From contig NZ_JAFN01000001.1 in the NCBI RefSeq assembly GCF_000526155.1, positions 3,350,264 through 3,414,263 of the forward strand: a DNA stretch of 64,000 nt. The letters are read 5' to 3'. The notes under the pieces were generated by a model. It searched no databases, was not told where the DNA came from, and saw only the letters and a program-made list of their open reading frames with translations. Source of the stretch: Deferrisoma camini S3R1. Its GTDB lineage: Bacteria > Desulfobacterota > Deferrisomatia > Deferrisomatales > Deferrisomataceae. Position 1 is the first letter of the stretch; the number at the start of each line of letters is the position of its first letter. Made by a program: the position numbers and the translations under genes. This document shows positions 1-8,199 of this stretch, one piece after another.

Positions 1-752
1 AACAGGTCCGCGCCGGGTCCGTCGCCCACCCGATTGAAGTCGATCATCTCCAGGGCGAGCACGCCGCTGGCCAGGTCGCCCTGGCGGAACGCGTCCAGGG
101 CCTGCCCGTAGGGGCTGCGGTCGCCCGTGGGGCACGGCACGCCCCACAGGTAGCAGGCCACCAGGCCCAGGACCTTGTCCGTGTCGGTCTCGGGCGGGGG
201 GGCCTGCCGGGCGAGCACCCGGACTCGATCCATGTCCCCCTGCCAGTACGCGATGCCGGCTCGGGCCAGCGCCGCCGGGTAGCTGCGGGGTCGACCCCCT
301 TCGGCCCCGAACACGGCTCGGGCCTCGGCCAGGTCCCCCCGCCGCAGGGCCACCCAGCCCCTGCGCTCCACGAGGGCCCGGTCGCCGGAGGGGGCCCGGC
401 TCAGGTACAGGTGCTCCGTCTCGAGGAACAGGTCGTCCATGGCCCCGTACAGGTCGGAGAACGCCTGGTAGGTGCGCACCAGGCCGGGGCCGGGGGGGGC
501 GGCGGAAAACACCTGGATCGCGTCGTACAGCCGCATGTCCCGCAGGGCCCGCCAGCCGTCCCCGGCGGAGAGGAGCCGGGCGATCTGCGGATCCTTCCGG
601 GCATACCGCCCCATCCACCCCTCCTGGCAGGCCCGGACCTCGGGGTCGGGACCGGGGGGCTGGTCGGCCCGGCCCTCGGGGGCCTGGGTGCAGGCGATCC
701 CCAGGGCCAGAAGGAGCAGGCTAGCCGCCCAGCTTGGTCGCCAGGTACTCAA
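1..752 (-). CDS. TPR-like lipoprotein, 3' end outside window
   Basis: An open frame on the minus strand runs off the left edge; about 250 codons are visible. A TTG at 752 gives a hydrophobic leader (LLLLALGIAC) ending at Cys21, so a lipoprotein signal peptide is likely, though the lipobox is not canonical. The start overlaps the end of the PEGA-domain gene by 32 bases, which indicates translational coupling. The visible region is helical and contains a TPR-like stretch (GWVALRRGDLAEARAVF, from about residue 135). There is no ATG near the front of the frame, so the start is an inference. The exact role is unknown; it probably works in the envelope with the upstream PEGA protein. Confidence 0.6.
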   Translation of the reverse strand, partial: MSTWRPSWAASLLLLALGIACTQAPEGRADQPPGPDPEVRACQEGWMGRYARKDPQIARLLSAGDGWRALRDMRLYDAIQVFSAAPPGPGLVRTYQAFSDLYGAMDDLFLETEHLYLSRAPSGDRALVERRGWVALRRGDLAEARAVFGAEGGRPRSYPAALARAGIAYWQGDMDRVRVLARQAPPPETDTDKVLGLVACYLWGVPCPTGDRSPYGQALDAFRQGDLASGVLALEMIDFNRVGDGPGADL

Positions 753-2331
753 GGTTCTGGCGGTGGCGCCGGGCCCGTTCGACCCACTCCGGCGCCATGG
801 CGTCCGGGGCTTGCTCCAGGCGGGCGAAGAACACCTGCCAGGCCTGGGCCCCTTTCTGGATGAACCGGGCCTCTCCGGTCTCTTGGAACAGACGCTCACT
901 GGTCACCCCCAGGTAGTAGTAGGCTTTCAGAAGGAGCGGCTGACGCCGGCCCGCCGGCAGGAGCTCCGGGGTGGCCACGGCCCGTTCCAGGGCCTCGACC
1001 CCCTGGCGCAGAAGGGCCACGGCCTCCCCCGGGTCGGCCTGCCGCGCGGCCTGCCAGCACCAGTACCCCAGGGCCAGGTTGAGGGCAGGGTTCCGGCCCG
1101 TCTCCGGCCGGGCCACCAGCTCGGCCAGGACCGGGGGGATCTCCCGGATGCGGCCCGCCCGGGCCAGCAGGTCCACCATCTGGGCCCGGGCCCGGGCGAA
1201 GCTGGGGTGGTCCGGCGGCACCCGTCCCAGGAACCCCAGGGCCTCCTCGATCTGCCCCCGCTCGATCAGCTTCTGGGCGTTGGCGTAGTTCTCGTCCACC
1301 GGCGGGATGCGAAGGGGGCGGTCCCGGAAGTCCTCCACGTCGTCCCGGAACTGCACCGTGACCTCCAGGGGCGTGTACCCGGGCCGCTCGGCCGGGTCGA
1401 AGGCCAGCCGGAGCCGGTGGAGCCCCTTGGTCGCCCGGAACCCCAGGCCGTTCTCGTCGGCTTGGCCGATCTCCTTTCCGTCCAGCCACACCCGGGCGCC
1501 CGGGGGGTCGGTGTAGAGCCGCACCGAGCTGTCGTTGCGCACGGGCATGAGGGCCGCGATCACGGTGGTGGTGCGGCCGTTGCCCACCACCACGTCCCCG
1601 CGCTCCCAGGGGCGGTAGCCCTCGAGCTCCACCCGGACCCGGTGCACCCCGGGCGTCACCGGGTCCACCCGCAGGGGGCCCTGGGCCGTGCCCCGGGGCT
1701 CGTCGTCCACGAACACCCGTCCGCCCTCCGGGCTGGATACCACGAGGAGCGCCCCGTCCTCCGGGGCCAACGTGAGCGCGACCTCCTGGGCGGCTGCGCC
1801 GGCGCTCACCTCCACGGCGGCCTCGGCGGGCTGGAACCCCTGCTTGGCCGCCCGGATCACGTGGCGGCCGGCCTTCAGGGGGATCTCCAGGGGGGCCAGG
1901 CCCACGGGCTTGCCGTCCACCTCCACCCGGGCGTCGGCCGGGTCGGTGGTCACGGACACGAGCCCGATCCCGATGCCGGTCTCCTCGTCCAGGTCCACGA
2001 AGATGCGGCCGCCGGGCCCCTCCACGGTCTGCCGGAACGCGCCCTTGCCCGGCAGGTACAGGATCACCTCGTGCTCTCCCTCGGACAGGTTCCGCACGTA
2101 CAGGGGGGTGGTGCCCTTCTCCTCCCCGTCCACGAACACCCGGGCCCCCTCGGGCCGGGACAGGATCGACAGCACCCCGGGCTCGTCCGCCTCCTGCTGG
2201 TAGGTGGCCGGGTTCCGGAGGACCTCGTCCGAGCCGGAGGGCGAGCCCCCCTCCACGGCCCGCGCCCAGGGGGGCGAGAGGGGGGGGAACGCGACGACGG
2301 CCAGCAACAGCAGCAGCCAGATCCGTTTCAT
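721..2331 (-). CDS. Exported protein with four PEGA domains and a helical C-terminal half
   Basis: 536 residues. Residues 1-25 are a Sec signal peptide (MKRIWLLLLLAVVAFPPLSP, cut near ARA). Four PEGA-type beta repeats are visible at about 52-98, 123-169, 193-242 and 268-312, each with the pattern xxPxGARVxVDGxxxGxxPL followed by GxHxVxxxxxGY. Residues 350-536 look like TPR-type helices. PEGA domains are found in surface and periplasmic proteins and are thought to bind cell-envelope components. The gene is followed by an overlapping lipoprotein gene and preceded by another exported beta protein, so the three probably form an envelope-associated set. No enzymatic motif is seen. Confidence 0.8.
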   Translation of the reverse strand: MKRIWLLLLLAVVAFPPLSPPWARAVEGGSPSGSDEVLRNPATYQQEADEPGVLSILSRPEGARVFVDGEEKGTTPLYVRNLSEGEHEVILYLPGKGAFRQTVEGPGGRIFVDLDEETGIGIGLVSVTTDPADARVEVDGKPVGLAPLEIPLKAGRHVIRAAKQGFQPAEAAVEVSAGAAAQEVALTLAPEDGALLVVSSPEGGRVFVDDEPRGTAQGPLRVDPVTPGVHRVRVELEGYRPWERGDVVVGNGRTTTVIAALMPVRNDSSVRLYTDPPGARVWLDGKEIGQADENGLGFRATKGLHRLRLAFDPAERPGYTPLEVTVQFRDDVEDFRDRPLRIPPVDENYANAQKLIERGQIEEALGFLGRVPPDHPSFARARAQMVDLLARAGRIREIPPVLAELVARPETGRNPALNLALGYWCWQAARQADPGEAVALLRQGVEALERAVATPELLPAGRRQPLLLKAYYYLGVTSERLFQETGEARFIQKGAQAWQVFFARLEQAPDAMAPEWVERARRHRQNLEYLATKLGG

Positions 2332-2445
2332 GGGGTTCCTCGTCAGCGCCGGTAGGCCACTGGGTGGCCTGTTTTCGAAAAAGGAACTTGCGAACCCAAC
2401 CCCGCGTTTCGGCGGCGGGGCGTGGGGTCTGTTTCCGGCCGGGCA

Positions 2446-2536
2446 GAGACCGGAGACTAGAGACTAGAAACTAGAGCATGCTCTCGATACTTGGCGGGTT
2501 CGAGAGCCGCCTGGCCGCCCAGCGGGCCGGAGGCCC
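2446..2536. repeat. Intergenic repeat: CTAG units plus GGGCC hairpin
   Basis: The spacer between the two exported-protein genes holds, in reverse orientation, the 14-bp unit TTTCTAGTCTCTAG (about 2460-2476, with a degenerate neighbour). At 2524-2536 lies GGGCCGGAGGCCC, a variant of the hairpin found in six other spacers of this window. Confidence 0.6.
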
Positions 2537-2567
2537 CAGACCGACGACCAACGGCCGACGGCTACCT

Positions 2568-3770
2568 TCATGGATTCAGGCGCGGGCCTGCCCCCTGGGG
2601 GACCACCTCGGCGGGGCCCAGCGTCAGGTGTTGGGCCAGGTCCAGGTCCAGGTCGGGAACCGGCTCGCCCACCAGATCGATCCGCTCCACCCGGATCGGG
2701 GGCACCCGGTTCTCCCGGTAGCTCTCGGCCGACACCCGGGCCCGGCCCACCGAGTACCCCTTGCGGTACGCGAACACCTCGTAGTCCCCCCCGAACAGCG
2801 GCCGGTCGGCCGGCTCCCCCTCCTTGGGCGTGAGCACCTTCCTGCGGGAGATCCGGAACGCCCCCGCCTCGTCGGACAGCACCTCCATGGTGTAGGGCGA
2901 GGTCCATACCTCCATCCCCGCCAGCGGCGCCCCCCGCTCGTCCCGGACCTCGCCCACCAGGACGGTGGGGGTGACCCGGATGGGGATGTCCGCCTGGATC
3001 TCGGCGAACGAGTCGGCCGGGATCTCCACCTTCACCTCCCGGGCCTTCTGGAACCGGGGGTCCTTGATGTCGAGGTTCAGTTTCACGGCCACCGGCAGCT
3101 TGGGGATCCCCTCGATCCGGAACCGGCCGGTGTCGTCGGTGCGGGCGATCACGAACCGGTCGAGCTTGATCAGCACCTGGCCCAGGGGCAGGTCCCGGTC
3201 CACGGTCTCGGCCAGCCGCAGCCGGCCCTCCAGGGTGGTGCCCGGGAACGTGGGGTAGCTCTCCTTCATCTTCAGCCGGAACACCTCCCGGGCGATCCGG
3301 GCCCGGTACTTGCTCTTGGGGAAGAACCCGAGGAACTCCAGGTAGGCCGGGATGCGGTTCGTGCGGATCACCCGGGCCGCGGCCTCGCGTTCGGACTCGC
3401 GGGCCAACCGGTCGCCGGGGGACACCGAGAACCGCCCCGCCGGCTTGAGCAGATACACGCCCTTGTCCAGCTCCCGCTCGATCACGGCCTTGCCCACCCT
3501 GCGCATCCCCTGGCCGAACACCACCATCCACTCCCGGGGCTTGGCCCCCCCCGGGATCTCGGCCACCACCGGCCCCCCCCGGGAGAAGATGACCGTTCCG
3601 ATGAACACGTCCTTGCCCTTCCGGGGGCGCACCGCCGGCCGGGGGCGCGAGGTCTCAGGGGCCAACAGGACGGGTTTCCTGACCTTGATGGCGGCGTGCC
3701 CCCGTGCTGGCACGGCGACCACGGCGGCCGCCAGAAAGAGGGTCACGGTGATCCTTCGCAAACCAGCCAT
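2568..3770 (-). CDS. Exported protein with carboxypeptidase-regulatory-like beta domains
   Basis: 400 residues from the ATG at 3770. This start is preferred over upstream codons because it opens a good signal peptide (MAGLRRITVTLFLAAAVVAV...GHA). Two segments resemble CarboxypepD_reg/transthyretin-like domains: about 175-235 (GRL...TDDTGRFRIEGIP) and 265-330 (GEVRDERGAPLAGMEVW followed by SDEAGAFRIS). The central part also has a predicted SH3-like or LysM-like stretch (DRLARESEREAAARV) that I cannot assign. It is likely periplasmic or outer-membrane associated. It is transcribed toward the PEGA protein. Function unknown. Confidence 0.7.
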   Translation of the reverse strand: MAGLRRITVTLFLAAAVVAVPARGHAAIKVRKPVLLAPETSRPRPAVRPRKGKDVFIGTVIFSRGGPVVAEIPGGAKPREWMVVFGQGMRRVGKAVIERELDKGVYLLKPAGRFSVSPGDRLARESEREAAARVIRTNRIPAYLEFLGFFPKSKYRARIAREVFRLKMKESYPTFPGTTLEGRLRLAETVDRDLPLGQVLIKLDRFVIARTDDTGRFRIEGIPKLPVAVKLNLDIKDPRFQKAREVKVEIPADSFAEIQADIPIRVTPTVLVGEVRDERGAPLAGMEVWTSPYTMEVLSDEAGAFRISRRKVLTPKEGEPADRPLFGGDYEVFAYRKGYSVGRARVSAESYRENRVPPIRVERIDLVGEPVPDLDLDLAQHLTLGPAEVVPQGAGPRLNP

Positions 3771-3939
3771 GCCACGGCCTCCTCCAGGGGTTGGATCGGC
3801 AAGGACCAAGGTGAGGTCTGATAGCACAAACCGTGCCGGGCGTCCAAGGTGCCTCCCGGCCGAAGTCGGCCGGAGGGCTGGTCTTCGTGGGGTCATCCGG
3901 GCTGAGTCTTATCGCGCACGAGCAGGCGAAATGCCCCCG

Positions 3940-4012
3940 GCAACGGTCGTTGCGAGCGGTCGGTTTCGATGCTACAGTCAGCATCCTTTTCTTTTCGGAA
4001 CCGCAAGCGGTT
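3940..4012 (+). promoter_or_regulatory. Candidate promoter and two palindromes ahead of the 35-haem cytochrome
   Basis: The 405-base divergent spacer 3771-4175 holds no gene. A sigma70-like promoter fits TTGCGA (3950-3955), a 17-base spacer and TACAGT (3973-3978). A 6+2+6 palindrome GCAACGGTCGTTGC (3940-3953) overlaps the -35, as an operator would. A second one, AACCGCAAGCGGTT (3999-4012), lies just downstream of the expected start site. These are sequence matches only. Confidence 0.4.
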
Positions 4013-4175
4013 TCTTGACGGCGCGAGGCGGTCCCGTTTCGGGGGGGAGGCCTTCCGCCACACAGCAGGCCTCCCCGCTTCGGCCCCTCCCCCGGGAGAC
4101 CCTTCGGCGGCGTCCGGCCACCCGTTCGGGGCGTCGATCCAACGGTCGCCCGCGCATCCGGAAGGTCCGACACCC

Positions 4176-6989
4176 ATGCACCCCTCCCCTGGCACACGTC
4201 GCCGTCCCATCGGAAAGCTCCGGGCCCTGGCGGTGGGGCTGGGCCTCTTGGGCGCAGCGATCCTCCCCCGGTCCGTGGGGGCCGGGGAGGTCAGCATCAT
4301 CGCCCCTGTGGACGGCTCGGTGGTGAAAGAGGACTCCCTGCTCATCCTGGGCGCGGCGCCCCGGGGCAGCCAGGTCCCGTGGTCCGTGCGGAGCGCCTCG
4401 GGCGTGCTCGAGGACTCCGCCCGGGCGGACTGGGGCGACCTGTTCGAGATCTTCGTGCTGCTGGACCCCGGGCTCAACGAGTTCCAGATCGGGGATCGGC
4501 GGCTTCGGGTGTTCTACGACGACGGGTCCCGGGAGCCGCCCGAGGGGTTCCGGCCGGTGCGCGTGCACGCGGGCGACGTGTCGCGATGCTCCGACTGCCA
4601 CGACCGGCTGAGCATGGAGCTGCTCGAGGGGGGCTACCCCGGCGTGTGCCTGGCCTGCCACGTGGTCGTGTCGGTGAACCCCGCCAACCAGGGGCCCGCC
4701 ACGGACACCCCCCATTTCCGGAAGGCCGTGGCCCGGTGCGGCCGGTGCCACGAGCCCCACGCCTCCCTGGACCCCAAGCTGCTCCGCAGGCCCGGGCCGG
4801 AGCTGTGCCGGTCGTGCCACCCCGAGCGGACCGTGTCGGACGCCTCCCATCCGGTGCTGGCCGAGGAGGGGTGCTCGGCCTGCCACGACTCCCACTACTC
4901 GGGGTACCCCAACGACCTCCACAAGCCACAGCCCGAGCTGTGTCAGGACTGCCACGACCAGGGCGGGGGGGACGCGGAGGGCCTTCACCCGCCCCTGGTG
5001 GAGGAGAGGTCCTGCTCCACCTGCCACGACCCCCACGGCGATCAGCCCGGGCTCCTGCGCTCGGGGCTGCCGGACCTGTGCCTGGGCTGCCACGAGACGG
5101 TCATGGACCAGGGCCACGGCGACACGCTGGCCGAGTGCACCCGGTGCCACGATCCCCACGGCCGCACCGACCGGGGGCTGCTCGGAGACGGGGTCAGCCC
5201 CAGGTGCCTCGAATGCCACGAGGGGATCGACCGGGGCGAGACGGTCCACCCGGCGCTGCAGGAGGGGTGCCAGGCCTGCCACGATCCCCATGCCGACGAC
5301 AGCGTGGAGCAGGCCCGGGTCTCCTGCGGCAAATGTCACGATCTCCAGGGGGACGAGGAGCTGGGGGCCCTGCACGGCGGGCTGTCGATCCCGGCCGGGG
5401 CGTGCCTGCGCTGCCATCCGGCCCACGCCGCCGATGGGGACCGGCTCGTCCGGGGTCGGCTCCACCCCCCCCTGGCCAAGGGCAAGTGCACGGTGTGCCA
5501 CGGCGGCGGGGCGGACCGGAGCATCCGGATCGAGAACCCCGCTACCCGCTGCCGCATGTGCCACTCGTTCGAGAAAGACCTGCGGGAGGCGGGGGCCAGG
5601 GAGCACGACCCGGTGGCCGGGGGCGAGTGCACGGCCTGCCACGACCCCCACATGTCGTCGGAGCCCGCGTTCCTGCGGGGGCCCCAGCCCGAGGTGTGCG
5701 GCCGGTGCCACGACGAGGCCCGGCTGGGACCCGGCCGGGAGCGTCACCCCGCGGCCGAGACCTGCACCGATTGCCACGGCGCCCACGGCGGGCGGGGACC
5801 GGCGTTCCTGGCATCCCAACCCCCGGAGCTGTGCCTCGACTGCCACGACGACCCAACCGAGGGGCTGGAGAGCCCCCATCCCGCGGTCGAGGAGGGGTGC
5901 CTCGTGTGCCACGATCCCCACCAGGGGTTCCGGCCGGGGTACCTGAAGGGCGACACCCCGCGGGCGGCCTGCCAGGAGTGCCACGACGTGCCCGACCTGT
6001 CGGAGGGCCGCACGCTCCATTCCGCGGCCGACACCTGCACGGCCTGCCACGACCCCCACGGCCGGGGCGGCCCCCGGTACCTGGCCTCGCAGCCGCCGGA
6101 CCTGTGCCTGGAGTGTCACGACGACCCGGCCGAGGGGGTGGAGGATCCCCACCCGGCCCTGGAGGAGGGGTGCCTCGTGTGCCACAGCCCCCACAGCGGG
6201 TTCGGGGGGGCGAACCTGGTGAAGCCCCAGCGGGAGCTGTGCCTCGGCTGCCACGACGATCCGGCCGAAGGGTTCCCCCGGGTCCACGCCCCGGCGCGGG
6301 ACCGGTGCTCCGGGTGCCACGACCCCCACGGCGACGCATCCGCAGCCCTGTTGAAGGAGGCGCGCCCCGGTCTGTGCCTGGGCTGCCACGCGGTCCAGGC
6401 GCCGGCCTCCGGCCGACCGGCCCACCCGCCCGCGGCCGAGGACTGCGCCAACTGCCACGAGGAGGCCCCCCACGGCGGCACCTCGCCCCGGTTCCTCCCG
6501 AAGACCCCGCCGGAGCTGTGCCTGGAGTGCCACGACGACCCGCGCGAGGGGGCCCAGACCCTGCACCCGGCCCTGGAGGAGGGGTGCCTGGTGTGCCACG
6601 ATCCCCATCGGGGAGCCCGGCCGGGGTTCCTGCGGGGCGCCGACGCCAACGCCCCCTGCCTGGACTGCCACGAGGTGCTGACCGGAAAGCCCGTGCGGCA
6701 CGCCGCCCTGGATCAGGGGTGCACGGTGTGCCACGATCCCCACCGTGCGGATGCCGAGCACCAGCTGCGCAGGCCCGGCAATGCCCTGTGCCTGGGGTGC
6801 CACGACCTGACCGGCCACGCCCACACCGTGGACGTGGCCCGGGGGGAGCGGTTCCCCGGGGCCCGAGGGTTTCCCACGGACGGCGGACAGTACCTGTGCA
6901 CGGGATGCCACGCCCCCCACGAGGCGGAGGACGAGGGGCTGTTCATCCGGCCCCGCGAGGTGCTGTGCCAGGAGTGCCACCGGATCTGA
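4176..6989 (+). CDS. Exported multiheme c-type cytochrome with 35 CxxCH motifs
   Basis: 937 residues from the ATG at 4176, chosen because it opens a signal peptide (RRRPIGKLRALAVGLGLLG, cut near VGAGE). Residues 40-135 look like an Ig-like beta domain (APVDGSVVKEDSLLILGAAP). From about residue 138 to the C-terminus I count 35 CxxCH haem c sites, spaced about 14-36 residues and mostly paired as in the doubled-CXXCH family (CLECHDDP...EEGCLVCHDPH). HP and DPH histidines between sites can serve as distal ligands. The length and haem number suit an electron conduit outside the inner membrane. The neighbouring sensor kinase/sigma54 regulator may control it. No membrane anchor or lipobox is seen, so partner proteins must supply localisation. 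Confidence 0.93.
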   Translation: MHPSPGTRRRPIGKLRALAVGLGLLGAAILPRSVGAGEVSIIAPVDGSVVKEDSLLILGAAPRGSQVPWSVRSASGVLEDSARADWGDLFEIFVLLDPGLNEFQIGDRRLRVFYDDGSREPPEGFRPVRVHAGDVSRCSDCHDRLSMELLEGGYPGVCLACHVVVSVNPANQGPATDTPHFRKAVARCGRCHEPHASLDPKLLRRPGPELCRSCHPERTVSDASHPVLAEEGCSACHDSHYSGYPNDLHKPQPELCQDCHDQGGGDAEGLHPPLVEERSCSTCHDPHGDQPGLLRSGLPDLCLGCHETVMDQGHGDTLAECTRCHDPHGRTDRGLLGDGVSPRCLECHEGIDRGETVHPALQEGCQACHDPHADDSVEQARVSCGKCHDLQGDEELGALHGGLSIPAGACLRCHPAHAADGDRLVRGRLHPPLAKGKCTVCHGGGADRSIRIENPATRCRMCHSFEKDLREAGAREHDPVAGGECTACHDPHMSSEPAFLRGPQPEVCGRCHDEARLGPGRERHPAAETCTDCHGAHGGRGPAFLASQPPELCLDCHDDPTEGLESPHPAVEEGCLVCHDPHQGFRPGYLKGDTPRAACQECHDVPDLSEGRTLHSAADTCTACHDPHGRGGPRYLASQPPDLCLECHDDPAEGVEDPHPALEEGCLVCHSPHSGFGGANLVKPQRELCLGCHDDPAEGFPRVHAPARDRCSGCHDPHGDASAALLKEARPGLCLGCHAVQAPASGRPAHPPAAEDCANCHEEAPHGGTSPRFLPKTPPELCLECHDDPREGAQTLHPALEEGCLVCHDPHRGARPGFLRGADANAPCLDCHEVLTGKPVRHAALDQGCTVCHDPHRADAEHQLRRPGNALCLGCHDLTGHAHTVDVARGERFPGARGFPTDGGQYLCTGCHAPHEAEDEGLFIRPREVLCQECHRI

Positions 6990-7068
6990 TCCCTCCCCTG
7001 TCGGCCGCCAGGGTTCCGTGGTAAGAGGAACCGACGGACCCCTTGCCTTCTCCCAGGAACGATTCCCG

Positions 7069-8199
7069 ATGCGCGAGCGGTTGGCCAGCCTGCTCCTTTC
7101 ATCCATGCGCTGCGGCGTGATCGCGGTGGACGCCGAGGGCACCGTGATGCTCTGGAACCGTCCGGCGTCCGAGATTCTGGGCATCGGGCCGGAGGGTGCC
7201 GAGGGGCGCCACTGCCGGGAGGTGCTCGCCCCGTACCCGGCCCTGGCCCACCTGCTGCTGGAGGCCCTGGGCCGCACTACCCTGCCCGACCGGGCCGAGC
7301 TCGAGCTGGAGCGGCCGGAAGGCGGGCGGGAGCTGGTGGGGTTCAGCCTCTCGCGGGTGGAGGCCCCGGACGGGGCCGTGCTGGGCTCGGCCCTGTTCTT
7401 CAAGGACCTGACCGTGGTCGAGGAGGAGCGGGAGCGGGAGGCCCTGCGCAGCCGGCTGGCCAGCCTGGGGGAGGTGGCCGCCCAGCTGGCCCACGAGATC
7501 CGCAACCGCCTGGGGGGCATCCGCTTGTTCCTGGGCCTGGCGCGGCGCAGACTGGACCACGACCCCGAGGGGACGGAGTTCCTGGACCGGGCCGAGCAGG
7601 AGCTCCTGGAGGCGAACCGGAAAATGGGGGAGATCCTGGCCTTCGTGCGGCCCCTGCGGCTCGAGACCGGGCCGGTGGACGTCGAGGCGCTGTGCCGGGA
7701 GGCTTGGCAGGGGGTGGTGGCCCGGTTCGGGGGGGAGGCGCCGCGTCTGCGCTGGGAGGCGGCGCCCCAACTGCCCCCGGCCCGGGCCGACCGGGAGAAG
7801 CTGCGGGACGCCCTGTCCAACGTGCTGGCCAATGCGGTCGAGGCGGCCGGGCCCGAGGGAAACGTGCGGGTTCGGCTCTCGCTGGAGGAGGTGCCCACCC
7901 TGGTGGCCGAACCGGGAGCGACCGCGCTCCCTGGGCTGCGGCAGTTCGAGCAGCACCCGGCCGCCCGGCTGCGCATCGAGGTGGAGGACGACGGCCCCGG
8001 CATGGAGCCGGAGGTGCTCCGGCGGGTGTTTCACCCCTTCTTCACCACCAAGGAGGGCGGCTCGGGCCTGGGGGTTCCCACGGCCCAGAAGATCCTGGAC
8101 GCCCACGGCGGAGGCCTGGACGTGACCTCCGAGCCGGGCCGGGGGACCCGGTTCGTGCTGCGGGTGCCGGTGGTCACCGAGGAGACGGAACGTGGCTGA
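7069..8199 (+). CDS. PAS-domain sensor histidine kinase (NtrB-like)
   Basis: 376 residues from the ATG at 7069, which has AGGA about 11 bases upstream; an earlier GTG at 7018 lacks a ribosome site. Residues 10-125 form a PAS domain (GVIAVDAEGTVMLWN). The phospho-acceptor box is QLAHEIRNRLGG at about 142. The ATP-binding part has the N box (NVLANAVEAAG), DDGPGM, HPFFTTKEGGSGLG and GRGTRF. No membrane segment is present, so it is cytoplasmic. It overlaps the next gene by eight bases and is surely the cognate kinase of that NtrC-type regulator. The signal sensed is unknown; redox or electron-acceptor status is a guess from the adjacent cytochrome. Confidence 0.92.
   Translation: MRERLASLLLSSMRCGVIAVDAEGTVMLWNRPASEILGIGPEGAEGRHCREVLAPYPALAHLLLEALGRTTLPDRAELELERPEGGRELVGFSLSRVEAPDGAVLGSALFFKDLTVVEEEREREALRSRLASLGEVAAQLAHEIRNRLGGIRLFLGLARRRLDHDPEGTEFLDRAEQELLEANRKMGEILAFVRPLRLETGPVDVEALCREAWQGVVARFGGEAPRLRWEAAPQLPPARADREKLRDALSNVLANAVEAAGPEGNVRVRLSLEEVPTLVAEPGATALPGLRQFEQHPAARLRIEVEDDGPGMEPEVLRRVFHPFFTTKEGGSGLGVPTAQKILDAHGGGLDVTSEPGRGTRFVLRVPVVTEETERG

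Noticed and set aside
472-2355. A 627-codon plus-strand frame opposite the PEGA gene
   Set aside because: The minus-strand gene has a signal peptide and four recognisable domains; the plus-strand product is Pro/Gly/Arg-rich without domain features.
3938-3955. A -24/-12 sigma54 promoter ahead of the cytochrome (GGCA ... TTGC)
   Set aside because: The GG to GC spacing is one base too long, and the sequence is better explained as a palindrome.
4580-6980. Regular repeats that could suggest a CRISPR array
   Set aside because: The periodicity comes from haem-motif coding units of varying length that translate in one frame; there are no identical repeats with unique spacers.
3978-8003. A 1341-codon open frame on the minus strand opposite the cytochrome and kinase
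   Set aside because: It is antisense to two clearly real genes, is made of GC-rich low-complexity codons, and its length follows from the codon bias of the repeated haem units.
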